Source: CAVSNH01 sp963729275 (lineage in GTDB: Bacteria; Actinomycetota; Acidimicrobiia; Acidimicrobiales; RAAP-2). From it: a stretch of DNA of 64,000 bases. This document shows, piece by piece, positions 7,852-16,598 of the stretch. The stretch lies in the NCBI GenBank assembly GCA_963729275.1, contig CAVSNH010000007.1, forward strand, positions 142,252 through 206,251, given 5' to 3'. The translations under genes were made by a program, and so were the position numbers. How positions within the stretch are numbered: position 1 is the stretch's first letter; each line of letters starts with the position of its first letter. The notes under the pieces were generated by a model, which worked only from the letters and a program-made list of their open reading frames with translations, did no database searches and was not told the origin of the DNA.

Positions 7852-9902
7852 CACACCACCTCGCCGGTGAGAGGTGCCGGCATCGGGTCTGGCAAGGTGG
7901 CGTCCACGCTCACCGGCATCTCCGCTTCGCCGGCGCTCGGTGGCGGATGCCAACGGGCGAGCAGCACGTCCACTCCCGAGGCCACGGCGTCCCCGATCCG
8001 GTGCATGACCTCGGCCAAGCCGCCGGGCAGGTAGAGAATGAAAGCGATGAGGCCGATGCCGCTCGTCAACAACTGGATGCTGGAGGTGGTCCCGAAGATG
8101 GCGGGCAGGCCCACCAAGTAGACGGCGCCCAGCACCGCACCGGAAATCGAGCCCAGTCCGCCGATGACCACCATGGACAGGATGAGCCACGACAACGCCG
8201 GGTCGAAGGTCCCCGCAGACGTGAACACGCCGGTTGCCCCGGTGTCGCTCAGGCGCTCGGAGGCGAAGGCGATGCAGACGCCGGCGTAGCCGGCAATGAA
8301 CCCGGAGACGGCAAAGGCCAGCAGTTTCGTTCGTACCACGGTGATGCCCATGGCCGCCGCCGCGCTCTCGTTGTCGCGCACGGCCACCAGGCGTCGGGCG
8401 ATCCCGCGATCTCGCCACATTCGCACCATCAACACCGACAGCACGAGCACGGCCAGAGAGAACCAGGCGAAGGCCCGCTCGGAAGTGAGCGAGAGACCGA
8501 AGAGGCTGGGTCGGGAGATAAGGGTGGACGACGGGTCGGGCAGTCCCGTGCACAGTCGTTTTCCGATGAGCGGGACCGTCCAGCACGGCGTGGCCAGCAC
8601 CGACACTTGTATCCAGAGGGCGAAGGCCAGCGTGGAGACGGCCAGGTAGAGGCCGCGGAACCGCAGTGCCGGCAGCCCGACGATGGTGGCGATGACCGCC
8701 GTGACTGCCCCCCCGAAGAGCATGAGAGGAATGAGGGGCACCGACGACCCGAGGTGGACAGCCAGCAAGGCGCCGATGGCGACGAGGCCGAATTGACCAA
8801 GAGAGACCTGGCCGGCCCACCCGGTCAGCACCGTGAGGGACAGAGCGATCACCGCGTAGATGCAGATCTGACTCAACAGGTACGAGTTGCCGACCGAGAT
8901 CACGAAGGGAAGGAGGGCGGCGATGACCACCACGCCCACCACGCCCACTGTCCCCACCCGTTTCCGAGTGACGGTCGGCGCCAGTCGGGCGGCCATCGAG
9001 CCGAACAACCACGTCGAGCGCTCGTCGCTGCGGGCTCCTTTTCGCAGCGCGGCCACCCTCACGAGGAGGACGGCGAGCAGGAGGGCGAACATGATCGTCT
9101 GGACCGACGCGGTCGATGAGATGTTCCAGCTCAGGATCTCGTAGATGACGCCGACGGCGACGCCGGAGATGAAGGACACAGTCAGGTTGACCATGGCGCC
9201 GACCAGGGCAGCCAGCAGAGCGAAGAGGAGGAGGTCGGGGCTGAGCGGCTGAGTGAGAACGCTCGTCTGCCCCGGGGAGTCCAGGATGGCCGTGAAGGCG
9301 GAGAGGACAGCGGCGAGCGTCCAGGCCATGGTCGACGCCCGGCGCACCCAGACGCCGGACAGGCGGGCCGAATCCGCGTTCTCCGACATGGCTCGCATGG
9401 CCAGGCCCCAGGGCGAGTACCGGATGAAGAGGGCGAAGGCGACGGCCACCACAGGGGCCACGATGAGAGTGAGGACGGCGCCGGGCGAGAAGATGAAACC
9501 GTCGATGGTGAAGGACAGGTGGATCGGCACCGGGAAGGCGGCGTAGAGGTGCTTCGGGAGGATGAAGGGAAGCTCGGTGAACACGTACAACAGCTGTGAC
9601 AGCCCGATGGTGGCCACCATGACGAGGACGCGCGGCCGTTTGAAGAGTCGGCGCAGCACGAGCTCCGAGATGGCCCCCATGGCCGCGGCCAGGCCGATGG
9701 CCAGCACCAGCGAGAACCAGTAGTTGAAGCCGAAGTCGGCGTCGCACTTGACCAAGAAGACGGCCGCCACCACGCCGAGCTGGCCCTGGGCGAAGTTGAG
9801 GACACGGTTGGTCTTGTAGATGAGGACGAGACCCATGGCCAGCAGGCCATAGCTGAGCCCGACGATGATCCCTTCGAGGAGGACGAAGGCAGGAACCGAC
9901 AT
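7851..9902 (-). CDS. Fused LivH-LivM ABC permease
   Basis: 683-residue membrane protein joining two permease subunits normally made separately. The N-terminal half (about residues 1-290) is LivH-like, with GLSYGLLAMGLVLIYKTNRVLNFAQGQLG at its start. The second half (about 320-640) is LivM-like, with ALSLTVLTGWAGQVSLGQFG and the AMGITVVRTKLLAFAVSGFIAG segment. A hydrophilic Pro-rich tail of about 40 residues follows. One polypeptide can thus supply the complete translocation pore. The gene starts 12 bp after the MFS::LivF gene, its Shine-Dalgarno (GAGG) overlapping that gene's stop. LivH::LivM fusions occur in several actinobacteria. Substrate unknown. Confidence 0.88.
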   Translation of the reverse strand: MSVPAFVLLEGIIVGLSYGLLAMGLVLIYKTNRVLNFAQGQLGVVAAVFLVKCDADFGFNYWFSLVLAIGLAAAMGAISELVLRRLFKRPRVLVMVATIGLSQLLYVFTELPFILPKHLYAAFPVPIHLSFTIDGFIFSPGAVLTLIVAPVVAVAFALFIRYSPWGLAMRAMSENADSARLSGVWVRRASTMAWTLAAVLSAFTAILDSPGQTSVLTQPLSPDLLLFALLAALVGAMVNLTVSFISGVAVGVIYEILSWNISSTASVQTIMFALLLAVLLVRVAALRKGARSDERSTWLFGSMAARLAPTVTRKRVGTVGVVGVVVIAALLPFVISVGNSYLLSQICIYAVIALSLTVLTGWAGQVSLGQFGLVAIGALLAVHLGSSVPLIPLMLFGGAVTAVIATIVGLPALRFRGLYLAVSTLAFALWIQVSVLATPCWTVPLIGKRLCTGLPDPSSTLISRPSLFGLSLTSERAFAWFSLAVLVLSVLMVRMWRDRGIARRLVAVRDNESAAAAMGITVVRTKLLAFAVSGFIAGYAGVCIAFASERLSDTGATGVFTSAGTFDPALSWLILSMVVIGGLGSISGAVLGAVYLVGLPAIFGTTSSIQLLTSGIGLIAFILYLPGGLAEVMHRIGDAVASGVDVLLARWHPPPSAGEAEMPVSVDATLPDPMPAPLTGEVV

Positions 9903-9914
9903 GACCGCCGATCC

Positions 9915-12182
9915 TCAGCCCAGTCCGGTGCCGGCCTCGGCCAGGAACACAGGCCGCAGCAGGTCGTCGCGCTCGAGCAGCTCGCCGATGGGGCCGTCGA
10001 AGCGGATCTGGCCCCGCTCGAGGAAGAAGGCCCGCTGGGCGATGGATGCGGCCCGGTTCACGCTCTGCTCGACGAGCACGACGGTGGTCCCCTGGCGGTT
10101 GACGTCGCGCACCATCTCCATCAGCCGGTCGACCGTCTTCGGAGCGAGACCGAGGGCCAGCTCGTCGATGAGGAGGAGCTTGGGCTGGGTCATCATGACC
10201 CGGGCCAGGGCCAGCATCTGCTGCTCGCCACCCGACAGGGTCCCGGCCACCTGGTCGAGCTTGTTGGCCAGCTCGGGGAAGGTCTCGAGGGCCTTGGCGG
10301 CGGCGGCCGAGGCCTGGACCCGCTCTTTGCGAAGGGTGAACCCGCCCACCCGGAGGTTGTCGCGGACGGTAAGCCCGGGGAAGGTCATCTTGCCCCCGAC
10401 CAACAGGGCGACGTCGAGGCCGATGATCTGCTCGGGCTCGAGGTAGGTCGAGTTGATGCCGTACAGGCGGACCACCCCGCGGTGGGGGTGCTCGAGGCCG
10501 GAGACGGCGCGCAAGAGGGTCGACTTGCCGGCTCCGTTGGTGCCGAGGAGGGCGACGATCTCGCCCTGGGCGATCTCGAGGTTCACGCCGAAGAGGACCT
10601 GGTTGGTGCCGTAGTAGAAGTCGAGGTTGTGGACCTGCAGGGCGGGCAGATCACCGCCCGCCGCCCGCCGCTTGCCTTCGGCATAGCGCTCGAGGACGTC
10701 CTCGATCACCATGGTGATGTCGCGTTTGACGTGACGTGAACCGAGGGCGAGGAAGATGCCGCCGGCCACGCACACCGGGCCGATGAGGGTGAGGGCAACG
10801 ATGATCCCGTGCAGGCCGCCGATGGTGTCGGATATGGCGCCGAGGAGGACGCTGCCGGTGAAGCCGCCGAAGACGAGCGAGTACACGCCGAACATGGCGA
10901 AGCAGATGGTGCGCATCTCGGCCGGGGCGGTGGCCGCCAGGGTGAGGAAGATGCAGATGGCCAGCGGTTGGACGGCGGCGTTGGCCACCGTCTGGAGCGC
11001 CACGCACATCCACAGCTTGGGCACGTACAGCGAGGTCACGAAGAGAACGCCGTAGACGCAGATGCAGACACCGGCGATGGCCATGGGCCGCTGCGGGGCC
11101 TTGCGGAAGTAGCGGTCACCGAGGATGTAGGCGACGGGCAGACCGAGGAAGGCGGCCAGGCCGATGATGGCGTAGACGTCACCCCGGCTGGCCACGTCGA
11201 GGTTGAACTTGTCGGCGAAGAACAGGCTTCCGAACAGGGGCGCCCCGGTGCCGGCGAAGCCGAGGATGGCCACCGCGATCAGCGCGTAGTAAAGCGACCG
11301 GATGCGCAGCAAGCGGGTGACGGCCGAACCGAGGAGGACCCGCGGCGCGCCCGCCTGCTGGGTCTGGAGGTCCATCCCCGACGAGCGCAGGATGTGGCTC
11401 TCCTCATTGGCGCCCTTGGGCGGCTCGTTGATGGTGAAAAGGGCGAAGCCGAGGGGGATACCGGCCAGCGCCACGAGCAAGCCGTAGCGCCAGTCGTGGG
11501 CCACCGTGACCACGAACACGAAGACGAGGACGCCGGCAGTTTGGGACAGCGGGTCGCTCAGATTGTGCCAGCTGAAGACGCGCCCGCGACTCTCGGTCGG
11601 GTACTGATCGGATAGGTACGAGTTGTGCACGGTGTTGTTGACACCCGTCCCGACGGATGCGGCCAGGTAGAGGAAGGCGAAGGCCCATACGTTGGGAGAG
11701 AAGGCCATGAGCGATCCGAACACAGCAAAAATGAGCAGGGCGAAAGCCGCCACCACCTTGCGGCTGCCCCGGTCGGCCAGAACGGCCAGGGGCACGGCCC
11801 ACAGCAGCTGGGAGACCTGGGCCACGAAGGCCACGGAGGCGAGTGCCGTGTTGTGGATGTGGAAGGAGTGCTCGAGGTTCTTGCCGATGATGGCGATGCC
11901 GTTGCCGAAGGTGCCCGGCACCATGGCCGCCCCCGTGAGCAGGACGAGGGGCGCCCACCCGTATTGCCGCAGCACGCCGAGGAGCGGTGGTGACTTGCCC
12001 TCCCCCGTCCCCGGCATGATGTTGAGGTCGGCGATGGCCTCCTTGTCGCCGTGATGGGCCACTGCCTCTTGCAGGAGCTCGTCGGGGACGGCGAAGTCGA
12101 AGAGCGCCTGGTCGACCATCGGGCGGCAGCCTATCCGTGACCCGAGTGTCAGGGTCATAGCCGGGGCCGTTTCCGAACGCAT
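9915..12182 (-). CDS. MFS transporter fused to LivF-type ABC ATPase
   Basis: 755-residue fusion. Residues about 60-500 form an MFS-like membrane domain with about 12 hydrophobic segments and motif A (LADRGSRKVV) after the second helix. A short charged linker (VIEDVLERYAEGKRR) leads to a complete LivF-type ATPase (about 520-755): Walker A GTNGAGKST, signature LSGGEQQMLALAR, Walker B LLLIDELALGL, switch His replaced in VLVEQSV as is usual for LivF. No other LivF is encoded in the operon, so this ATPase should pair with LivG on the LivH::LivM permease, tethering an MFS carrier to an ABC importer. Start: the ATG at 12182 has GAGG 9 bases upstream; an ATG at 12119 (734 residues) is an alternative. 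A second, MFS-specific transport role is possible but unproven. Confidence 0.85.
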   Translation of the reverse strand: MRSETAPAMTLTLGSRIGCRPMVDQALFDFAVPDELLQEAVAHHGDKEAIADLNIMPGTGEGKSPPLLGVLRQYGWAPLVLLTGAAMVPGTFGNGIAIIGKNLEHSFHIHNTALASVAFVAQVSQLLWAVPLAVLADRGSRKVVAAFALLIFAVFGSLMAFSPNVWAFAFLYLAASVGTGVNNTVHNSYLSDQYPTESRGRVFSWHNLSDPLSQTAGVLVFVFVVTVAHDWRYGLLVALAGIPLGFALFTINEPPKGANEESHILRSSGMDLQTQQAGAPRVLLGSAVTRLLRIRSLYYALIAVAILGFAGTGAPLFGSLFFADKFNLDVASRGDVYAIIGLAAFLGLPVAYILGDRYFRKAPQRPMAIAGVCICVYGVLFVTSLYVPKLWMCVALQTVANAAVQPLAICIFLTLAATAPAEMRTICFAMFGVYSLVFGGFTGSVLLGAISDTIGGLHGIIVALTLIGPVCVAGGIFLALGSRHVKRDITMVIEDVLERYAEGKRRAAGGDLPALQVHNLDFYYGTNQVLFGVNLEIAQGEIVALLGTNGAGKSTLLRAVSGLEHPHRGVVRLYGINSTYLEPEQIIGLDVALLVGGKMTFPGLTVRDNLRVGGFTLRKERVQASAAAAKALETFPELANKLDQVAGTLSGGEQQMLALARVMMTQPKLLLIDELALGLAPKTVDRLMEMVRDVNRQGTTVVLVEQSVNRAASIAQRAFFLERGQIRFDGPIGELLERDDLLRPVFLAEAGTGLG

Positions 12183-12211
12183 CGTTGGTGACCTCGCGGT
12201 CAGTCCCGGCG

Positions 12212-12259
12212 GTGCCACCGGCGGTGACGCGGGTCGTGCCGCCGGCGGTGACGCCGGTC
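12212..12259. repeat. 24-bp tandem duplication upstream of the MFS::LivF gene
   Basis: Two adjacent 24-base units (12212-12235 and 12236-12259) differ at two positions; each contains CCGGCGGTGACGC. The stop codon of the aldo/keto reductase falls inside the second unit, so the duplication spans the gap between the two minus-strand genes. Confidence 0.75.
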
Positions 12260-13286
12260 AGTCAGCGGGGAAGTCGGCGGCCAATGGGATGCCGCCCTTG
12301 CGTGCGCTGGCGTCGATGGCGGCCAGCTCCTCGTCGTCGAACCCGAGATTGTCCAAGGCAGCCAGGTTCTCGTCCAGCTGGGTCACGCTCGACACGCCGA
12401 TGATGACGGAGGTCACCCGCGGATCGCGCAAGGCCCAGGCCAGGGCCATCTGCGAGAGTCGCTGACCCCGACGCTCGGCCATACCCCGCAGCTCGCCGAT
12501 GTGCTCCAGCAGCTCCGCCCCGAGCAGGCTCGGGAACAGGGTCGTGCCCTGCGCTCCTCGCGAGCCCTCGGGGACACCGTCCTTGTAGCGGTCGGTGAGG
12601 AGCCCCTGAGCCAGTGGCGAGAAGGCGATGCACCCGATCCCGGCCTCCTCGGCCACCTCGAGGAGCCGGCGCTCGATGAAGCGGTTGATCATCGAGTAAT
12701 TCGGCTGGTGAATGAGGAGCGGCGTGCCCATTTGCCGCAGGATGCGCGCCGCCTGGACGGTGTCGGTGCTCGAGTAGGACGAGATGCCGGCATAAAGGGC
12801 CTTGCCCGAGCGCACGGCGGTGTCGAGGGCGCCGAGGGACTCCTCCAGGGGAGTGTCCGGGTCGGGACGGTGGTGGTAGAAGACGTCCACGTAGTCCAGG
12901 CCGAGCCGGCCGAGGCTCTGGTCCAGGCTGGCCAGTAGGTACTTGCGGGAGCCGAGGTCACCGTAGGGGCCGGGCCACATGTCCCACCCCGCCTTGGTGG
13001 CGATGACGAGCTCGTCGCGGAAGGGCGCGAGGTCCTCACGGAGCAGCCGTCCGAAATTGCGCTCCGCACTCCCGTACGGCGGCCCATAGTTGTTGGCCAG
13101 GTCGAAGTGGGTGATGCCGCGGTCGAAGGCCCGACGCACGATGGCTCGCTGGACATCGAGGAGCCGGTCGTCACCGAAGTTGGTCCACAGCCCGACGGAG
13201 ATGGCCGGCAGCTGCAGCCCGCTCCGGCCGCAGCGCCGGTAGGACATGGACTCGTAGCGGTCGTCGGCGGGCACATAGGGCGGCAT
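12258..13286 (-). CDS. Aldo/keto reductase, YghZ/Gpr-like
   Basis: NADPH-dependent (alpha/beta)8-barrel reductase of the AKR superfamily, 342 residues, closest in layout to the L-glyceraldehyde-3-phosphate reductase (YghZ) / Kv-beta group. The catalytic tetrad is visible: Asp and Tyr in HFDLANNYGPPYG, Lys in VIATKAGWDMWPG, His in VFYHHRPDPDTP. The ATKAGWDMWPGPYG segment is characteristic of the YghZ branch. The cofactor end is VIIGVSSVTQLDEN. It lies 75 bp upstream of the transporter operon on the same strand and may be its first gene, or it may pair with the divergent sugar operon. Confidence 0.87.
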   Translation of the reverse strand: MPPYVPADDRYESMSYRRCGRSGLQLPAISVGLWTNFGDDRLLDVQRAIVRRAFDRGITHFDLANNYGPPYGSAERNFGRLLREDLAPFRDELVIATKAGWDMWPGPYGDLGSRKYLLASLDQSLGRLGLDYVDVFYHHRPDPDTPLEESLGALDTAVRSGKALYAGISSYSSTDTVQAARILRQMGTPLLIHQPNYSMINRFIERRLLEVAEEAGIGCIAFSPLAQGLLTDRYKDGVPEGSRGAQGTTLFPSLLGAELLEHIGELRGMAERRGQRLSQMALAWALRDPRVTSVIIGVSSVTQLDENLAALDNLGFDDEELAAIDASARKGGIPLAADFPAD

Positions 13287-13460
13287 GGCCGGCGAGCGTA
13301 GTGTCAGCGCCCTGCGGAGGCCTCAACGTCAAGGGCTACAGTGATCGCCGCGGTGGGGATGACGGGACGGCCGTCGCCAAAACAGTTGCGTCGGCCCATC
13401 CTCGTTCGGGTCGAGGGTTGCCAACGGGACGGGTCACCGGGCCCAGCGAGGTGGTGCGGA
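13287..13460. promoter_or_regulatory. Divergent promoter region, reductase versus sugar operon
   Basis: 174 bp separating the minus-strand aldo/keto reductase and the plus-strand GH4 operon; it must carry both promoters. A TACAGT element at 13336-13341 is a possible plus-strand -10 box, but I see no convincing -35. No regulator gene is adjacent. Confidence 0.4.
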
Positions 13461-14819
13461 ATGCAAGTGACGATCATCGGCGGGGGCAGCTACCAGTGGA
13501 CGCCCGAGCTCATGGCCGACCTGTTCGGCACCGAGTCGCTGCGGGGCATGCACCTCGTGCTCGAGGACATCGACCCCGCCCCGTTGCCCAAGATGGAGGC
13601 ACTGGCCAACAAGCTCAGCGCGGCCATGGACGCCAAGGCCACGGTGGCCACCACGACCGACCAGCGACGAGCCCTCGACGGCGCCGATTTCGTGATCGTG
13701 ACCATCTCGACGGGTGGCTTCGAGTCGATGGCCTACGACCTCGACGTGCCGGTTCGCTACGGCATCCGGCAGTCCGTCGGGGACACCGTCGGCCCGGGCG
13801 GCATCAACCGGGCCTTGCGCAACATCCCGGTCATGGCCGGCATCGCCAGGGACGTCGAGTCGGTGTGCCCCGATGCCTGGTTCCTCAACATCACCAACCC
13901 CATGACGGTGCTCACCCGCACCGTCACCGAGGTCAGCAAGTGCAAGGTGGTCGGGCTCTGCCACGAGGTGGGTAACTGGTGCTGGGACGTGGCCCTCATG
14001 CTCGGGCTGCCCCACGAGGCGGTGCGGCCCACGGTGAGCGGCGTCAACCACCTCCCGATCGTGCCGTCGGTCGACATCGACGGGAAGGACGGCATCCCCA
14101 TCCTCCGCGACCTCATCGACGAGGTCGGTGGCCTCGAGGCGCTGGCCCCGGTGCCCGGTCAGGAAGAGGCGCCCCAGTTCTCCAAGCTCGACTTTGCCCG
14201 ACGGCACCGTCTGCAGCTCACCCTGCTCGACCAGTGGGGGGCGATACCGGTGGCCAACGACCGCCACGTGGCCGAGTTCGTTCCCTGGATCCTGACCGAG
14301 GAATCCGGGTGGGGCGCCGACTACGGCATCGAGCTCACCAGCATCGAGCGGCGCCAAGGGCATCAGGACGGCTACATCGCCGACGTGGACGCGTGGTTGG
14401 CCGGGACGAAGGACCTCCAGACGTGGCCGTCGGGCGAGCTGCCGGCGCCCATCATCGACTCGCTGCTGACCGGCACCCACCGCGAAGTCCCGGTCAACAT
14501 CCCGAACGCCGGCCAGTGTCCCGACGTCCCGCTCGGCGCCATGGTCGAGTCCATCTGTGTGGTCGACGCCGATGGAGTGCGCGGTCGTGACCAGGCCACT
14601 CTGCCCGCCCCCTTCGCCGAGCTGTTCCGCCACCACGTGGCCACTCAGGAGATGGTGGTGCGAGCCGCCCTCGACGGCGACCGGTCCCTGGCCAGGAGCG
14701 CCTTCCTCCTCGATCCGTTGGCCGGCCGAGGCCCGTTGCGGTCAACCGAAGAGATGGTGGACGAGCTGATGGTGGCCACGGCGCGCTGGCTCCCCCAGTT
14801 CGAGCCGATCGCGGTCTGA
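13461..14819 (+). CDS. Glycoside hydrolase family 4
   Basis: 452-residue NAD- and Mn-dependent glycosidase of family GH4 (alpha-glucosidase, alpha-galactosidase, 6-phospho-glycosidases), which cleaves by oxidation at C3 and elimination rather than ordinary hydrolysis. The Rossmann start is VTIIGGGSYQWTPEL; the metal-binding region is GLCHEVGNWCW; the NITNPMT and SGVNHLPIV motifs are diagnostic. The ATG at 13461 has GAGG 9 bases upstream and puts the Rossmann motif at residue 2, whereas the open frame extends another 40 codons without homology. First gene of a four-gene run with a dehydrogenase, aldolase-like protein and sugar kinase. Substrate configuration cannot be read from the sequence. 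Confidence 0.85.
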   Translation: MQVTIIGGGSYQWTPELMADLFGTESLRGMHLVLEDIDPAPLPKMEALANKLSAAMDAKATVATTTDQRRALDGADFVIVTISTGGFESMAYDLDVPVRYGIRQSVGDTVGPGGINRALRNIPVMAGIARDVESVCPDAWFLNITNPMTVLTRTVTEVSKCKVVGLCHEVGNWCWDVALMLGLPHEAVRPTVSGVNHLPIVPSVDIDGKDGIPILRDLIDEVGGLEALAPVPGQEEAPQFSKLDFARRHRLQLTLLDQWGAIPVANDRHVAEFVPWILTEESGWGADYGIELTSIERRQGHQDGYIADVDAWLAGTKDLQTWPSGELPAPIIDSLLTGTHREVPVNIPNAGQCPDVPLGAMVESICVVDADGVRGRDQATLPAPFAELFRHHVATQEMVVRAALDGDRSLARSAFLLDPLAGRGPLRSTEEMVDELMVATARWLPQFEPIAV

Positions 14820-14833
14820 CGGCGCCGACGGGC

Positions 14834-15733
14834 ATGACACTTCGCATCGGTTTCATCGGGCTCGGGGCCATGGGCCTGCCCATGACCCGACACCTGGTGG
14901 AGGCGGGCCATACGGTCACGGTCGCCTCTCGGAGCCAAGGGCCGGTGGACGAGGCCGTCGCCTTCGGAGCGCAATCGAGCGGCTCGCCGGGGGCGGTGGC
15001 CGCGGCCAGCGACGTCATCATCCTCTGTGTCCCGAACTCCCCCGAGGTCGAAGAGGTGGTGGGGGCCATGATCTCGGTCCTCGGACCGCACAAGACAGTG
15101 GTCGACTGCTCGACCATCGACCCCGACGTCGAGCGGACCCAGCACGAGCGGGTCACGGCAACGGGTGCCGCCTACCTCGATGCCCCGTTGTCGGGAGGAA
15201 CAGCCGGCGCCCAGGCCGGCACCCTCACGCTCATGGTCGGTGGGCCAGCCGAGGTTCTGTCGGCCACCGAGCCCGCACTGCGACCTTTCGCCGGGCTCAT
15301 CGTGCACGTCGGCGGGCCGGGCATGGGCCAGGTGGTCAAGCTGTGCAACAACCTCATCTATGCGGCCCAGATGCTGGCCACGGCCGAGGCCGTCGCCCTG
15401 GCCGAGCGCTCGGGGGCCGACCTGGCCAAGTTGCACGAGGTCCTGGTGCACGCCACCGGCGACTGCGTGGCGGTACGGACCCGGTTCCCGGTGCCGGGGG
15501 TCGTGCCGGAAAGCCCGGCTTCGAACGGCTGGGCGCCCGGCTTCATGACCGACCTGATGGCCAAGGATCTCGACCTGGCCATGGGCTACGCCGCACAGGT
15601 GGGCGTGTCGCTCGAGACGACACCCCTCGCCCGCCGCCGGTTGGGCGAAGCCTCGGCCGCCGGATTCGGACGCGAGGACTTCTCGTCACTGGCCAAGGTC
15701 GTGCTCGGGCAGCCGGCGGGCGCCGGCGGCTGA
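14834..15733 (+). CDS. Beta-hydroxyacid dehydrogenase (3-hydroxyisobutyrate dehydrogenase family)
   Basis: 299-residue NAD(P)-dependent oxidoreductase of the HIBADH / tartronate-semialdehyde reductase / 6-phosphogluconate-dehydrogenase-like family. The dinucleotide motif GFIGLGAMGLPM is at residue 6; the substrate motif is DAPLSGGTAGAQAGTL (about 117-132); the catalytic Lys sits in GQVVKLCNNL. Starts 14 bp after the GH4 gene. In this setting it probably reduces or oxidises a 2- or 3-hydroxy acid or semialdehyde arising from sugar-acid breakdown, but members are hard to tell apart without phylogeny. Confidence 0.85.
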   Translation: MTLRIGFIGLGAMGLPMTRHLVEAGHTVTVASRSQGPVDEAVAFGAQSSGSPGAVAAASDVIILCVPNSPEVEEVVGAMISVLGPHKTVVDCSTIDPDVERTQHERVTATGAAYLDAPLSGGTAGAQAGTLTLMVGGPAEVLSATEPALRPFAGLIVHVGGPGMGQVVKLCNNLIYAAQMLATAEAVALAERSGADLAKLHEVLVHATGDCVAVRTRFPVPGVVPESPASNGWAPGFMTDLMAKDLDLAMGYAAQVGVSLETTPLARRRLGEASAAGFGREDFSSLAKVVLGQPAGAGG

Positions 15734-15739
15734 GCCGTC

Positions 15740-16585
15740 ATGGAGCTCGGCCCAAGGTCCCGTCCTCCGAGGCGCGTGCGCCTGGGTTCCGTCGACCTTC
15801 CCCCTCGGACCCGACGACCGGCAGAGCGCGCCGGACGGTTGCCGCTCCCCGCCCTCATCTTGGCTGCCGACCATCGGGCCCGGGGCGTGGCCACCATCGA
15901 GAACTACGCCGACTACGTCAGTGCCATCCGCGCCGCCCTCCCCCACTGCGATGGCATCCTCGCCACCGCCCAACCCCTCGCCGACTTGGCGGCCGGCGGG
16001 GCCCTGACCGAACGACATCGCACCTATCTCTCCCTCAACCGCACCGGGCTGGCCGGCTCGGCCTTCGAGCTCGACGACCGATTGGTCACGACCGTCGCCA
16101 GGGCTCAGGCCGACGGGTGGACGGGCATCAAGCACATGACCCGCATCGATCTCGGCGACCCGCACACCGCCCCGGCCCTCGAGCTGCTGGGCCGGGTGAT
16201 CGACGAAGCCGCTTCGGCCGGGCTCGAGGCGCTCATCGAGTGCGTGGGGTGGCGCGACGGCAAGATGGCCCGTGACACCGACACCATCGTCTACGCCGCC
16301 ATCCTGGCCCACGACATGGGCGCCCCGGTGCTCAAGGTGCCCGTACCCGACCAGCAGCCGGGCGAGCCACGGGTGGAAGCCACCGGCCGGGTGGTTGCCT
16401 CTGTCGGTTGTCCGGTCCTCTTCCTGGGCGGCCCGTGGCGGGACGACGACGAGGGCCTGGTGGCCGAGGCGACCGACGTGATGGCCGGTGGCGGCGCCGG
16501 TCTGGCCGTGGGCCGGGCCATCATCCAGCACCAGGACCCGGCCAAGATGGCGGCGCGGGTTCGGGACGTCGTGCACGGCCGGTGA
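15740..16585 (+). CDS. Aldolase-like (beta/alpha)8 protein, Cgl0159/LacD-like
   Basis: 281 residues resembling class I aldolase TIM barrels of the DeoC/LacD type, in particular the Cgl0159 family found beside inositol and sugar catabolic genes in corynebacteria. Recognisable parts are LILAADHRARGV near residue 42, GIKHMTRIDLGD, EALIECVGWRDG and APVLKVPVPDQQPGE, with a Lys placed as a possible Schiff-base residue, and the phosphate-site-like GGAGLAVGRAIIQ at the end. The first 30 residues are Arg/Pro-rich and may not belong; a later start is possible. It lies 6 bp after the dehydrogenase, 13 bp before the kinase. Predicted to split a phosphorylated sugar acid or ketose. Confidence 0.65.
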   Translation: MELGPRSRPPRRVRLGSVDLPPRTRRPAERAGRLPLPALILAADHRARGVATIENYADYVSAIRAALPHCDGILATAQPLADLAAGGALTERHRTYLSLNRTGLAGSAFELDDRLVTTVARAQADGWTGIKHMTRIDLGDPHTAPALELLGRVIDEAASAGLEALIECVGWRDGKMARDTDTIVYAAILAHDMGAPVLKVPVPDQQPGEPRVEATGRVVASVGCPVLFLGGPWRDDDEGLVAEATDVMAGGGAGLAVGRAIIQHQDPAKMAARVRDVVHGR

Positions 16586-16598
16586 GCCGGCGCCACCG

